From assembly GCA_041752235.1 (NCBI GenBank), contig JBGSHM010000008.1, positions 43,894 through 107,893 on the forward strand: 64,000 nt of DNA, given 5' to 3'. Made by a program: the position numbers and the translations under genes. The DNA comes from SpSt-398 sp041752235. Lineage in GTDB: Bacteria; Bacteroidota; Bacteroidia; Chitinophagales; Chitinophagaceae. How positions within the stretch are numbered: the stretch's first letter is position 1; every line of letters starts with the position of its first letter. The notes below the pieces were generated by a model. It was not told where the DNA came from. It searched no databases and saw only the letters and a program-made list of their open reading frames with translations. Of this stretch, positions 42,085 through 50,917 are shown in pieces.

Positions 42085-42701
42085 TGCCAACCAAAGTATT
42101 CATTGTTGATGACCATTATATGGTTGTGGAGGGGATCCGGTCCTTACTTCAACACGAAGCCTCCATCGAATGGGTGGGACATGCCATGACGGCTTCCTCC
42201 TGTCTCGCCTTTCTGAAACAAAATGAGGTGGACGTTGTGCTGATGGATATCAATCTCCCCGACAAAAGTGGAATAGACCTTTGTGCTGAAGTAAAAAAGG
42301 AATTTCCGACTGTTTTTATTCTTGGTTTAAGCACCTTCAACCAGCAGAGTTTTATACAGAAAATGATGGAGAATGGGGCATCCGGCTACCTTTTAAAAAA
42401 TGCTTCGCAGGAGGAATTAATGGAAGGGATTCAGGAAGTGATGAAAGGGAAACTCTACCTGAGTTTGGAAGCAGCTCAATCACTCCGTCAATCCGCAGAA
42501 ACCCCCATACCGGTTCTCACTCGGCGGGAAAAGGAAATCCTGGAACTGATCGCCGAAGGCATGACCAATAATGAGATCGCCCAAAAATTGTTTATAAGTG
42601 TTTCTACAGTCGATACACATCGAAAAAACCTGTTGGCTAAATTCGAGGCAAAGAATATTGCGGCCTTGATTCGGGTGGCGACACAGACCAAACTCATTTG
42701 A
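42081..42701 (+). CDS. LuxR/NarL-family response regulator
   Basis: A 206-residue regulator. The receiver domain has the acidic pair VDDHY, the phosphorylated Asp in VVLMDINLPDKSG and the Lys in YLLKNAS. The C-terminal helix-turn-helix is LTRREKEILELIAEGMTNNE then FISVSTVDTHRKNLLAKF. The start (ATG ATG at 42081) overlaps the kinase stop, so the two are translationally coupled. Its targets are unknown; the divergent cytolysin-like gene is one candidate by position only. Confidence 0.94.
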   Translation: MMPTKVFIVDDHYMVVEGIRSLLQHEASIEWVGHAMTASSCLAFLKQNEVDVVLMDINLPDKSGIDLCAEVKKEFPTVFILGLSTFNQQSFIQKMMENGASGYLLKNASQEELMEGIQEVMKGKLYLSLEAAQSLRQSAETPIPVLTRREKEILELIAEGMTNNEIAQKLFISVSTVDTHRKNLLAKFEAKNIAALIRVATQTKLI

Positions 42702-42723
42702 GAATTTGCTGATGTGGAAATCA

Positions 42724-43950
42724 CTATTCTTCGTATAGCAAATACTTCTTCCGCAGTGCCTTAAATTTTGATAACTCCGGTTCCCAGCTTTCGCGAATCT
42801 CTTTTTCTGACTTACCCTCTTTTATTTGACGGAGCAAAATATCATTTCCAGCCAGGCGGTTGAAATGTTGGTTGGGAAGAAAGAAACTATCTTTTTTGGG
42901 AAACAGGTTATAAGCATCCATGATCCATTTTAGCTGGATCTTATTATCCACTTCTTTTTTGACATCCGCAACGGTACCGGAAAGGTTCCATCCGTAACAG
43001 AGCTGACCATATAGCTTGGAACTCTTAGCTCCTTCGTTGGGGTTGGGGGTAAAGGAGAACATTGTTTTAGGGTAAGCCGGGTGGCCAAATACCTGAAAGG
43101 GTTTATCCGTTCCGCGTCCTTCGCTTAAAACCGTGCCTTCAAAGAAGCAGGTAGAAGGGTACAAGAGGATGGACTGGATATTCGGCAGGTTGGGACTTGG
43201 TCTTACCGGTAATTCGTAAGGCGTTTGGTGTGTATAATTCTTGCACTTGATTACCTGAAAATGAAAGGGGGTATCGGGTGAATTTTGGGCTGTGCGGTAA
43301 TGGTCAAATCGTTCATTGGCTTTTTCACTTAACCATTTTTCCCCGGCGATCATCATCGCGTATTCAGCCATGGTCATGCCATATACGATGGGCACCGGTT
43401 GTTTCCCCACAAAGGATTGGAATTTCCGGTCGAGTACGGGTCCATCCACATAATGGCCGTTGGGATTGGGCCGGTCAAGCAACAACAGGGGTTTGCCATA
43501 TTCAAAGGCCGCTTCCATGAATTCCTGCAGGGAGGAAATATAGGTGTAGAACCGAACACCGACATCCTGGATATCAAAGATCAGGATGTCAATATCCTTC
43601 ACATCCTCCGGCGAAGGCCTTCTTTTGCTTCCATAAAGGGAGATGACGGGAATACCGGTTTGTTTATCAATATAATTGGCCACTTTTTCTCCGGCATTGG
43701 CATTGCCCCTGAACCCATGTTCGGGGCCAAAAATAGCGGCGATCCTGACCCCAAGGTTTTGCAAGGTATCTACCAGGTGGGTATTGCCTACCATGGAGGT
43801 TTGATTGGCAAAAATTCCGACGGTCCGGCCCTCCAGCATAGGGAGGTAAACCGGTATCCTTTCTGCCCCCGCTATGACCCTGTCCGATTGGGATAGGGCA
43901 GGGGTGTTTAGCAGGACAAAAAGACTAAGTATGGCAAGGATCTTTTTCAT
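42724..43950 (-). CDS. NamZ-like exo-beta-N-acetylmuramidase (DUF1343)
   Basis: A protein of about 408 residues with a signal peptide (MKKILAILSLFVLLNTPALS). DUF1343 blocks: VGIFANQTSMVG, FGPEHGFRGNANAGEKV, DIDILIFDIQDVGVRFYTYI, LDRPNPNGHYVDGPVL and FEGTVLSEGRGTDKPFQVFG. Characterised members (Bacillus, Tannerella NamZ) split N-acetylmuramic acid from the non-reducing end of peptidoglycan fragments. The start at ATG 43950 is set by the signal peptide; an in-frame ATG at 44025 would place extra residues before it. Confidence 0.9.
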   Translation of the reverse strand: MKKILAILSLFVLLNTPALSQSDRVIAGAERIPVYLPMLEGRTVGIFANQTSMVGNTHLVDTLQNLGVRIAAIFGPEHGFRGNANAGEKVANYIDKQTGIPVISLYGSKRRPSPEDVKDIDILIFDIQDVGVRFYTYISSLQEFMEAAFEYGKPLLLLDRPNPNGHYVDGPVLDRKFQSFVGKQPVPIVYGMTMAEYAMMIAGEKWLSEKANERFDHYRTAQNSPDTPFHFQVIKCKNYTHQTPYELPVRPSPNLPNIQSILLYPSTCFFEGTVLSEGRGTDKPFQVFGHPAYPKTMFSFTPNPNEGAKSSKLYGQLCYGWNLSGTVADVKKEVDNKIQLKWIMDAYNLFPKKDSFFLPNQHFNRLAGNDILLRQIKEGKSEKEIRESWEPELSKFKALRKKYLLYEE

Positions 43951-44054
43951 GATTAAACATAATTCACTTTTCCCAATTTCACTAAATATTTGATATAGAC
44001 GGCTTAAAATATTTCCCGGTTGCATTTAGGAATTATGGGCTACCTTTCCGCCTT

Positions 44055-44062
44055 TATTTTTG
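44055..44062 (+). promoter_or_regulatory. Promoter -7 element of the FKBP gene
   Basis: TATTTTTG, 17 bases before the ATG at 44080; it excludes the in-frame ATG at 44020 and supports 44080. Confidence 0.55.
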
Positions 44063-44079
44063 ACCAAAAACAACAAAAA

Positions 44080-44535
44080 ATGCAACAGGTAAAGAGTGGC
44101 GATAAAGTGAAAGTCCACTATCATGGAAAATTAACCAGTGGTGAAACTTTCGATAGTTCTGCGGGACGCCAGCCCCTTGAATTTGAAGTGGGCAGCGGTA
44201 TGGTGATCAAAGGATTTGATAATGGTGTGATGGGAATGGTTGTAGGAGATAAAAAAACCGTGAACATTCCGGTGGATGATGCGTACGGCCCCCGCAACCC
44301 GGATATGATGATCAATTTTCCCAAGGACCGTTTCCCGGAAGGAATGGAAGTAGAAGTGGGAATGCCTTTGGTGATGAACAACGCATCCGGTGAACAATTC
44401 CAGGTTCGTGTAGCTGAGATAGAAGGAGAGAATGTGGTACTCGATGCTAATCATCCTCTGGCTGGCGAAGAACTCATATTTGATATTGAATTGGTAGAAA
44501 TAGTTGGGGGAAGCCCGATTATTTTGATGCCTTAA
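44080..44535 (+). CDS. FKBP-type peptidyl-prolyl isomerase (SlpA/SlyD-like)
   Basis: A 151-residue protein. The FKBP core KVKVHYHGKLTSGETFDSSA, then VIKGFDNGVMGMVVGDKKTV, an inserted chaperone flap (NPDMMINFPKDRFPEG onward), and VVLDANHPLAGEELIFDIEL, which is typical of SlyD/SlpA proteins. It lacks the His-rich metal tail of E. coli SlyD. It assists protein folding in the cytoplasm. Confidence 0.92.
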   Translation: MQQVKSGDKVKVHYHGKLTSGETFDSSAGRQPLEFEVGSGMVIKGFDNGVMGMVVGDKKTVNIPVDDAYGPRNPDMMINFPKDRFPEGMEVEVGMPLVMNNASGEQFQVRVAEIEGENVVLDANHPLAGEELIFDIELVEIVGGSPIILMP

Positions 44536-44540
44536 AATAT

Positions 44541-44630
44541 ATGACACGAATTAAAACGAAGGGCCCGAATTACACGAATTCATAAAAAATTATTCGTGCA
44601 ATTCGGGTCATTCGATTTAATTCGTGTACT
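44541..44630. repeat. ACACGAATT-type inverted repeat
   Basis: Left GACACGAATTAAAACGAAGG with GCCCGAATTACACGAATT; right ATTCGTGCAATTCGGGTCAT with TCGATTTAATTCGTGT. CGAA words recur about every 9-10 bases. It lies after the FKBP gene and touches the stop of the convergent gene. Confidence 0.8.
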
Positions 44631-45166
44631 TATCTTTTCCACCACCATCCCAGCCCTACCAATCCCCAACTCACTACTGTATCGACCAGGTGATTCATCA
44701 GGTCAAATGACTCGAACCAGATATGCATGGTATATATGCCATTCAGGAAGGCGATCAATCCCGCCGCAAGACTTGCAAATAATATTGTGGTAAATCCGGG
44801 TGCATTCATCTTCGACAGGAACCAGCAAAGCAGCCAGGCCAGTACAATATTGACCAATAAGCCGCGGACAATATTCATGACCATATTATCCTCCAGGGCA
44901 GAATGATAACTGACCAGCGCCCAGGGTTTGCCAATAGCCGTTTTCATCGAAGCTTCCCGCACTTCCATCGAAGCATCCTTGGGAACAGTGGGTAAAAAAT
45001 AGGACCCTTCTTTCTCTAGCTGTGAACTAATAACGGAAAGAATCGTATCCTGTTTAGGCGTGTATTCTGTCCCCTTGTAATGAAGGTTGAGAACGGTCCA
45101 GGAAAGGGTTTGCTAGGCCAGCAGGAGTAATCCTCCCACAATTGCCCCAATGAGCGTTTTTTTCAT
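44630..45166 (-). pseudogene. Small membrane protein gene, interrupted by one in-frame amber codon
   Basis: From ATG 45166 the frame reads MKKTLIGAIVGGLLLLA, then TAG (45113-45115), then QTLSWTVLNLHYKG and onward without further stop to 44630, 178 codons in all. The part from ATG 44968 alone has three hydrophobic segments (IVRGLLVNIVLAWLLCWFL, TILFASLAAGLIAFLNG, TVVSWGLVGLGWWW). The start, with its membrane segment, precedes the stop, so the intact gene would have an N-terminal helix, an extracytoplasmic loop and a three-helix C-terminus. Trp would fit the TAG position. Function unknown; a translated remnant from an internal start is possible. Confidence 0.7.
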
Positions 45167-45299
45167 GTTAATCGTTGGTTTGGTTCCCTAAAAGATAAGC
45201 CATTTTCGTTTTTTAATCTCCTGATATTTGATAAATGGGCTCCTTGCATACAGGGGAGAAAAGGGTATTCATTGTATATTCGGGCCTTAAATTGTAGCT

Positions 45300-46559
45300 A
45301 TGTCCCTTGACTATCAATATACAGTGGCCGACAGACTCATGCGGTATGTACAAATTGACACCCAGAGTGACCCCCATTCTGAAAGCTTCCCCTCCACCGA
45401 AAATCAAAAGGACCTGGGTCGGATTTTGGTGGAGGAATTAAAAACGATGGGAATAGAAGACGCCCATATGGATGAATGGGGTTATGTTTTTGCCACCATT
45501 CCCGCCACAGTGACTAAGCCTGTTCCCGTTATCTGTTTCTGTGCGCATATGGATACCTCCCCCGATTGTTCGGGTACCGGGGTAAAACCCCTGCTTCACC
45601 CGAAATACGATGGAGGCGATATCGCGCTACCCGAGGACCCGTCTGTTGTGATCTCACCCACACAACATCCGTATTTACTTAAAAAAATTGGAGAGGATAT
45701 CATCACGGCCTCAGGCACCACGCTGCTGGGGGCGGATGACAAAGCAGGAGTGGCAGTCATCATGGACCTGGCGACTTATCTTATTTCCCATCCCACTGTG
45801 CCCCATGGAAAGATCCGGCTCTTGTTTACACCCGATGAAGAAATTGGAAAAGGAGTGGATAAGCTGGATATGAAAAAACTAGGAGCCGATTTTGGATATA
45901 CCCTGGATGGGGGCGAAAGAGGAGCACTGGAATATGAGAATTTTTCGGCCGATGGCGCCACCGTGATCTTTCATGGCATAAGCGCCCATCCAGGTGATGC
46001 AAAAGACAAAATGGTCAGTGCCCTCAAAGTAGCCAGTCACTTTATTGATTCCCTGCCCAAAGATGAATTGACGCCCGAGGCAACCGAAGGACGATATGGA
46101 TTTGTTCATCCGGTGCAAATGCAGGGAACTGTTGAAAAAGCTACGGTTGAATTCATCCTCCGGGACCATCATACCCCCAAATTGCCCGCCTACCAGGAAT
46201 ACATCAAGGATAAGATACTGGAAACACTAAAGCGATTTCCAGGCGCTAACGCTGAATTTTCAGCCCGGGAACAATACCGCAACATGATCGAAGTGCTCGA
46301 CCAGCATCCCCAAGTGGTGGAATATGCCCGGGAAGCCATGCGGGAGGCGGGTATAGAACCCATATCGGAGCCGATCCGCGGCGGTACCGATGGGGCGCGG
46401 CTATCCTATTTGGGACTCCCCTGCCCGAATATATTTACCGGGGAAATGGCCCTGCATGGGAAACATGAATATGTGAGTGTACAAGACATGCAAAAAAGCG
46501 TGGAAACCTTAGTAAACCTGGTGCAAATTTGTGCCAAAAGAAGTGGAGCGGGTGAGTAG
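45300..46559 (+). CDS. pepT: Peptidase T
   Basis: A 419-residue M20 metallo-peptidase that removes the first residue of tripeptides. Zinc ligands are visible in CFCAHMDTSP, TLLGADDKAGVAVI, FTPDEEIGKG and near the end GEMALHGKHEYVS. The stretch GYTLDGGERGALEYENFSAD is typical of PepT. It starts MSLDYQYTVADRLMRYVQID. A TATATTCG close to the -7 consensus lies at 45275. It acts in the cytoplasm. Confidence 0.94.
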   Translation: MSLDYQYTVADRLMRYVQIDTQSDPHSESFPSTENQKDLGRILVEELKTMGIEDAHMDEWGYVFATIPATVTKPVPVICFCAHMDTSPDCSGTGVKPLLHPKYDGGDIALPEDPSVVISPTQHPYLLKKIGEDIITASGTTLLGADDKAGVAVIMDLATYLISHPTVPHGKIRLLFTPDEEIGKGVDKLDMKKLGADFGYTLDGGERGALEYENFSADGATVIFHGISAHPGDAKDKMVSALKVASHFIDSLPKDELTPEATEGRYGFVHPVQMQGTVEKATVEFILRDHHTPKLPAYQEYIKDKILETLKRFPGANAEFSAREQYRNMIEVLDQHPQVVEYAREAMREAGIEPISEPIRGGTDGARLSYLGLPCPNIFTGEMALHGKHEYVSVQDMQKSVETLVNLVQICAKRSGAGE

Positions 46560-46591
46560 GGATTCGTTAACTTGTGTCAAATATTTTTCAA

Positions 46592-47533
46592 ATGGGAATC
46601 GAACATTATATCTCATCGTATTGGTGGCTGCTTGCCCTCGTCTTATTCTTCTTCAGTGGTTTATTTACCGTTAACCAGGGGTATGTCGGCGTGATCACCC
46701 TCTTTGGTAAATACCGCCGCGTGGCGCCTCCGGGACTCCGCTTTAAGATCCCTTTTCTGGAAAAGGTCTATCGAAAGATATCCATCCAGAACCGTTCGGT
46801 GGAATTGGAATTCCAGGCTGTAACATCGGACCAGGCCAATGTATATTTCAAAAGCATGTTGCTCTATTCTGTTCAAAATGCAGACGAGGAGACCATCAAG
46901 AAAGTGGCTTTTAAATTCATTGCCGATCGCGACCTGATGCAGGCCCTGATCCGCACCATCGAAGGGAATATCCGTTCCTTTGTGGCGACTAAAAAACAAG
47001 CCGAGATCCTTGCCCTGCGCAAAGAGATCGTGGAATATGTAAAAGCGGAGATTGATCATACACTCGAGACCTGGGGCTATCATTTGCAAGACCTGCAGAT
47101 CAATGATATCACCTTTGATAAACTCATCCTGGATTCGATGAGCAAGGTGGTGGCGAGCAATAACCTCAAAGCCGCCGCCGAAAATGAAGGTCAGGCCCTC
47201 CTCATCACCAAGACCAAATCGGCCGAAGCAGAAGGGAATGCCATCAAGATCGCGGCAGAAGCAGAACGCGAAGCCGCCCGTTTACGCGGACAAGGGGTGG
47301 CCCTATTCCGTAAAGAAGTAGCCGAAGGTATGACCCAGGCCGCCGAGCAGATGAAACAGGCTAACCTGGACACTAACGTGATCCTTTTCTCCATGTGGAC
47401 CGAAGCCATTAAGAATTTTGCCGAATATGGCAAGGGCAATGTGATCTTCCTCGACGGTAGCCCCGAAGGCATGGAAAATACCATGCGCCAGATCCAGGCC
47501 ATGATGATGAAACAGATCGGCGCCGGGAAATAA
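46592..47533 (+). CDS. SPFH/Band 7 membrane protein
   Basis: A protein of about 313 residues with one N-terminal membrane helix (WWLLALVLFFFSGLFTV), then an SPFH domain (VGVITLFGKYRRVAPPGLRF, QAVTSDQANVYFKSMLLYSV) and a long helical stretch (AEAEREAARLRGQGVALFRK), as in HflC and stomatin-like proteins. Such proteins form membrane rings that often control proteases. The start at ATG 46592 was preferred to the GTG at 46574, since a TATTTTTC resembling a -7 element lies between. A terminator follows. Confidence 0.85.
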   Translation: MGIEHYISSYWWLLALVLFFFSGLFTVNQGYVGVITLFGKYRRVAPPGLRFKIPFLEKVYRKISIQNRSVELEFQAVTSDQANVYFKSMLLYSVQNADEETIKKVAFKFIADRDLMQALIRTIEGNIRSFVATKKQAEILALRKEIVEYVKAEIDHTLETWGYHLQDLQINDITFDKLILDSMSKVVASNNLKAAAENEGQALLITKTKSAEAEGNAIKIAAEAEREAARLRGQGVALFRKEVAEGMTQAAEQMKQANLDTNVILFSMWTEAIKNFAEYGKGNVIFLDGSPEGMENTMRQIQAMMMKQIGAGK

Positions 47534-47558
47534 GCTTGTTAAAGTATTCCGAAATTCG

Positions 47559-47589
47559 AATGCCGCCTAAAATGCGGCATTATTTTTTT
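47559..47589 (+). terminator. Terminator of the SPFH gene
   Basis: AATGCCGC, 7-base loop, GCGGCATT, then ATTTTTTT; 8-bp perfect stem. Confidence 0.8.
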
Positions 47590-47679
47590 CGTTGTTTGCA
47601 CAGCTGTTAATAAATAATAGCTGGCATCAAAATTGAATTCCTGACCGATAAACTACATTTACGACCTAAAGAGTGACCT

Positions 47680-48387
47680 ATGCTTGAATTTCTATTGCAG
47701 ACCGATACATTACGCCAATTAGCCAATACTGCCACCAATGTCCTCCAGGGGGATTCCAATGGAGACGGCAAACTGAGTATCATCGAACTGCTTTCCCTTG
47801 GGGGCTGGATCATGATCCCGCTGGCCCTGATGTTCCTGCTCACCGTTTTCTTCTTCTTTGAACGCTATATCGCGATCAATAAAGCCTCTAAAGTGGATGG
47901 TAATTTCATGAATATCATTCGTGACCATATTACCAGTGGAAATATCACCGCAGCACGGAGTTTTGCCAAGAATACGAATAACCCGGTGGCCCGGATCGTG
48001 GACAAAGGGATTCAGCGTATCGGCAAACCCATCAATATGATCGAAAGCAGCATGGAAAATGTGGCCCAGATCGAAATGTATAACCTGGAGCGGAACCTGA
48101 ACTTCCTCTCAGTTGTATCCCGCGCCGCGCCCATCTTTGGTTTTGTGGGAACACTCGCCGGTCTGATGCAGTTGTTCTTCAAGATCAATTCCACCGGTGA
48201 ATTTGACCTGAGCGCCATCGCCGGAGGTATCTATACCAAACTGGTAACCTCCATCACTGGTCTGGTTATTGGTCTGATCGCTTACCTCTGCTACAATTTC
48301 CTGCATACCATGTTGGAAAAGAACGTAAATAAAATGGAAGTGGCAGCAGCCGATTTTCTGGATGTATTACAGGAACCCACCCGATAG
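47680..48387 (+). CDS. MotA/TolQ/ExbB proton channel protein
   Basis: A 235-residue membrane protein. The first helix (LGGWIMIPLALMFLLTVFFFF) is preceded by an N-terminal region with GDSNGDGKLS; two further helices lie at about 145-165 (APIFGFVGTLAGLMQLFF) and 190-215 (VTSITGLVIGLIAYLCYNFL), as in ExbB/TolQ. With the ExbD-like partner 9 bases downstream it should form a proton-driven inner-membrane motor. No TonB gene is near. Confidence 0.9.
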   Translation: MLEFLLQTDTLRQLANTATNVLQGDSNGDGKLSIIELLSLGGWIMIPLALMFLLTVFFFFERYIAINKASKVDGNFMNIIRDHITSGNITAARSFAKNTNNPVARIVDKGIQRIGKPINMIESSMENVAQIEMYNLERNLNFLSVVSRAAPIFGFVGTLAGLMQLFFKINSTGEFDLSAIAGGIYTKLVTSITGLVIGLIAYLCYNFLHTMLEKNVNKMEVAAADFLDVLQEPTR

Positions 48388-48396
48388 AATAAGCCT

Positions 48397-48795
48397 ATGA
48401 AGCTGAGAAAAAAATTGACGGCCGAGCCTGAAGTGTTCACGGATTCCCTGAACGACATCATCTTTATCCTGCTGATGTTCTTTCTGATCGTTTCCACCCT
48501 GGCCAACCCCAATGTGATCAAGGTGAACAATCCCCGGGGTACCAAGGATACCAAGGCCAAACAAAATATTGTGATCTCCATTGATAAGGACCAGAATTTC
48601 TTTATGGGCCAAAAACAGGTGGATCCTGCGATGCTGGACTCCTTGCTCATGGCCGAGGTCATTCGGCTAAGACCCTTGATCGATACCCCCTCGGTAGTGA
48701 TCAATGCGGATACGATCTCCTATTATGGCGAAGTATTCCGGGTCATGCGCGCCGCTAAACGGGCCGGGGCAAAGGTGGTTGCGAATGTGCAGTAA
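48397..48795 (+). CDS. ExbD/TolR biopolymer transport protein
   Basis: A 132-residue protein with one N-terminal membrane helix (DIIFILLMFFLIVSTLANP); the Asp at its start (NDIIF) is the residue that carries protons in ExbD/TolR. The periplasmic part ends VVINADTISYYGEVFRVMRA, typical of the family. It is coupled with the ExbB-like gene upstream. Confidence 0.9.
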   Translation: MKLRKKLTAEPEVFTDSLNDIIFILLMFFLIVSTLANPNVIKVNNPRGTKDTKAKQNIVISIDKDQNFFMGQKQVDPAMLDSLLMAEVIRLRPLIDTPSVVINADTISYYGEVFRVMRAAKRAGAKVVANVQ

Positions 48796-48801
48796 TAATG
48801 C

Positions 48802-49653
48802 TCAAATCGACACCCTTAACATTCTGTGTTTTCCCTGCATGTCTTTCTTTAGTTCGATTGTAGCGAATCCCTGTGCCTGAAAAAGAGAAACAACTTCTGC
48901 GCCCAGGGTTTCATTGAGCTCAAGATAGATCACGCCCTCTTTTTTGAGTTGCCGCTTGGCCAACTGAGCAATAAGGCGGTAGAATAAAAGGGGGTCCGTA
49001 TCAGGGACAAACAATGCTTCTGAAGGCTCATGTTCCCTCACATTTTCGGGCAAGGTATTCCAGTCACTCCAGGGTATATATGGCGGGTTGCTGACGAGGA
49101 GATCGATCTCACCCAGACTGGACCACTTTGCTTCATCCGTCAGATCAACAGCTTTAAAGTCAACCTCCACTCCCAATTCATCCGCATTTTCCTTCGCCAT
49201 TTCCAGGGCATCCTGACTGATATCGATGGCTGTGACGGTCCAGCCTGGCCGTTTTTTCTTTAAACTAATCGGGATACAACCTGAACCGGTCCCTACGTCA
49301 AGGACATGATATGACTCCTTATCCGGTTTTTCCTTCAATATCCAATCAACAAGCTCTTCCGTTTCAGGCCTGGGTATCAAAACAGCAGGTCCAACCTTGA
49401 ATCTGTATCCGGCAAACCAGGCATGTTTGGTGATATATTGTATGGGTTCAAATGACAGTAAGCGTATAACGCCTTCCTGTAATAGCAATTGTTGTTCTTC
49501 CGTGATCTCTTTTTTTGGCTGAGCAATTTGTTGCAGGCGGTCAAGACCCGTTACCCATTCGATCAGAATATCCGTCATGGGGGGCGTTTCATTTTCCAGA
49601 TATACGGGCTCAAGCTGTTTGGTGATAATATTTCGGGCTTCGGAGAGATGCAT
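48802..49653 (-). CDS. prmC: Release factor glutamine methyltransferase
   Basis: A 283-residue SAM-dependent enzyme that methylates the Gln of the GGQ motif in release factors. The SAM motif is HVLDVGTGSGCIPISLKKK and the catalytic block is LLVSNPPYIPWSDW. The N-terminal helical domain and PVYLENETPP region are as in PrmC. It ends 7 bases from the convergent exbD-like gene. A compound repeat lies upstream. Confidence 0.93.
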   Translation of the reverse strand: MHLSEARNIITKQLEPVYLENETPPMTDILIEWVTGLDRLQQIAQPKKEITEEQQLLLQEGVIRLLSFEPIQYITKHAWFAGYRFKVGPAVLIPRPETEELVDWILKEKPDKESYHVLDVGTGSGCIPISLKKKRPGWTVTAIDISQDALEMAKENADELGVEVDFKAVDLTDEAKWSSLGEIDLLVSNPPYIPWSDWNTLPENVREHEPSEALFVPDTDPLLFYRLIAQLAKRQLKKEGVIYLELNETLGAEVVSLFQAQGFATIELKKDMQGKHRMLRVSI

Positions 49654-49658
49654 GGGTG

Positions 49659-49836
49659 GTGGATGTTAGCTATTAGCTTTTAGCTTCTTTGTATTAAGTT
49701 TTAAAACAAGGGCTCAAAATACGGAAAAATGGAAAGTTCGGGATCAAAATCCTTATTCAAAATGTAAAACACCAACATCCAACATCCCAAGGGCTAATAG
49801 CTAATAGCTAAAAGCTTACAGCTAGAAGCCAACAGC
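49659..49836. repeat. Compound inverted repeat of GGATGTT and AGCTAAT heptamers
   Basis: Left: GGATGTTAGCTATTAGCTTT. Right, inverted: ACCAACATCCAACATCCC followed by GGCTAATAGCTAATAGCT and AAAGCTTACAGCTAGAAGCC, which reads AGCTAAT AGCTAAT AGCTAAA AGCTTAC AGCTAGA AGCCAAC. It fills the gap between divergent prmC and ribD. Confidence 0.8.
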
Positions 49837-49870
49837 AACTTCACCAATACCTCGTACATTCGCTACTATC

Positions 49871-50917
49871 ATGGTACATGAATCCTATATGCGGCGCTGC
49901 CTTCAATTGGCACAACTGGCAGCAGGGCATACGGCTCCCAACCCGATGGTAGGGGCCGTACTGGTGCATCATGACCGGATCATTGGAGAGGGGTATCATC
50001 AGGTGTATGGGCAGGCCCATGCAGAAGTGAATTGTTTGGAGAGTGTAAGTGTGGAGGACAAACCCTTGATCCCAGATTCCACCCTCTATGTTTCCCTTGA
50101 ACCCTGTGCCCATTACGGCAAAACACCGCCTTGTGCAGACCGGATCATTTCCGAAGGGATACGCCGGGTGGTCATTGGTATACGTGACCCCTTCCTGGAA
50201 GTGGATGGAAAGGGAATAGAGAAACTTAAAAATGCAGGGATCGATGTTGTGACAGGTGTATTGGAAAAGGAATGTCGAATGCTGAATAAACGATTCTTCA
50301 CTTTTCATGAGCAGAAACGTCCCTTTGTGATTCTTAAATGGGCACAAACAGCCAATGGATATATTTCGGGAAAAAGTAAGGAGCGATTACTGATCAGCAA
50401 TAGCCTCACCCAACGGTTGGTTCACCAATGGAGAAGCGAAGAGGCCGTCATTCTTGTCGGTACACGCACCGCATTACTGGATGATCCTGCATTGACCAAC
50501 CGGTTTGGTGGCACCCAACCTCTGAGGGCCGTGGTGGATCTTGGCCTGAAATTACCGGGTTCACTTAAACTCCTGGATGGCAGCCATCCTACTCTGATCT
50601 TTAATTCCCAAAAAGAAGAAAAGTCGGGTAACCTCAACTTTCTAAAAGTCTCCGGAAAGAACGATCTTGTCCGCGAAATCCTTAAGCACCTGTACGCCTT
50701 AAAGAAAACAAGCCTGTTGGTAGAAGGTGGGGCTGCATTGCTGGGTTCTTTTATTCAGGCTGGCGCCTGGGACGAGGCCCGGGTGATAACCAATGATACA
50801 TTGGTTGTGGAAGAAGGGACGCCGACGCCCCTACTCACAGATGCGGAAAGGATACCCGGCCCGGAAGGGGTGGGGGACCGGATAGAATTTTTCAAAAACA
50901 ACCAATGCTATTCCTGA
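49871..50917 (+). CDS. ribD: Riboflavin biosynthesis deaminase/reductase
   Basis: A 348-residue two-domain enzyme. The N-terminal deaminase has the zinc ligands in QAHAEVNCLESV and EPCAHYGKTPPCADRI. The C-terminal reductase (from about 150) begins PFVILKWAQTANGYISGK and has ILVGTRTALLDDPALTNR. It performs the second and third steps of riboflavin synthesis after GTP cyclohydrolase II. A TACATTCG near the -7 consensus lies at 49855-49862, 8 bases before ATG 49871. It overlaps the next gene by 13 bases. Confidence 0.95.
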   Translation: MVHESYMRRCLQLAQLAAGHTAPNPMVGAVLVHHDRIIGEGYHQVYGQAHAEVNCLESVSVEDKPLIPDSTLYVSLEPCAHYGKTPPCADRIISEGIRRVVIGIRDPFLEVDGKGIEKLKNAGIDVVTGVLEKECRMLNKRFFTFHEQKRPFVILKWAQTANGYISGKSKERLLISNSLTQRLVHQWRSEEAVILVGTRTALLDDPALTNRFGGTQPLRAVVDLGLKLPGSLKLLDGSHPTLIFNSQKEEKSGNLNFLKVSGKNDLVREILKHLYALKKTSLLVEGGAALLGSFIQAGAWDEARVITNDTLVVEEGTPTPLLTDAERIPGPEGVGDRIEFFKNNQCYS

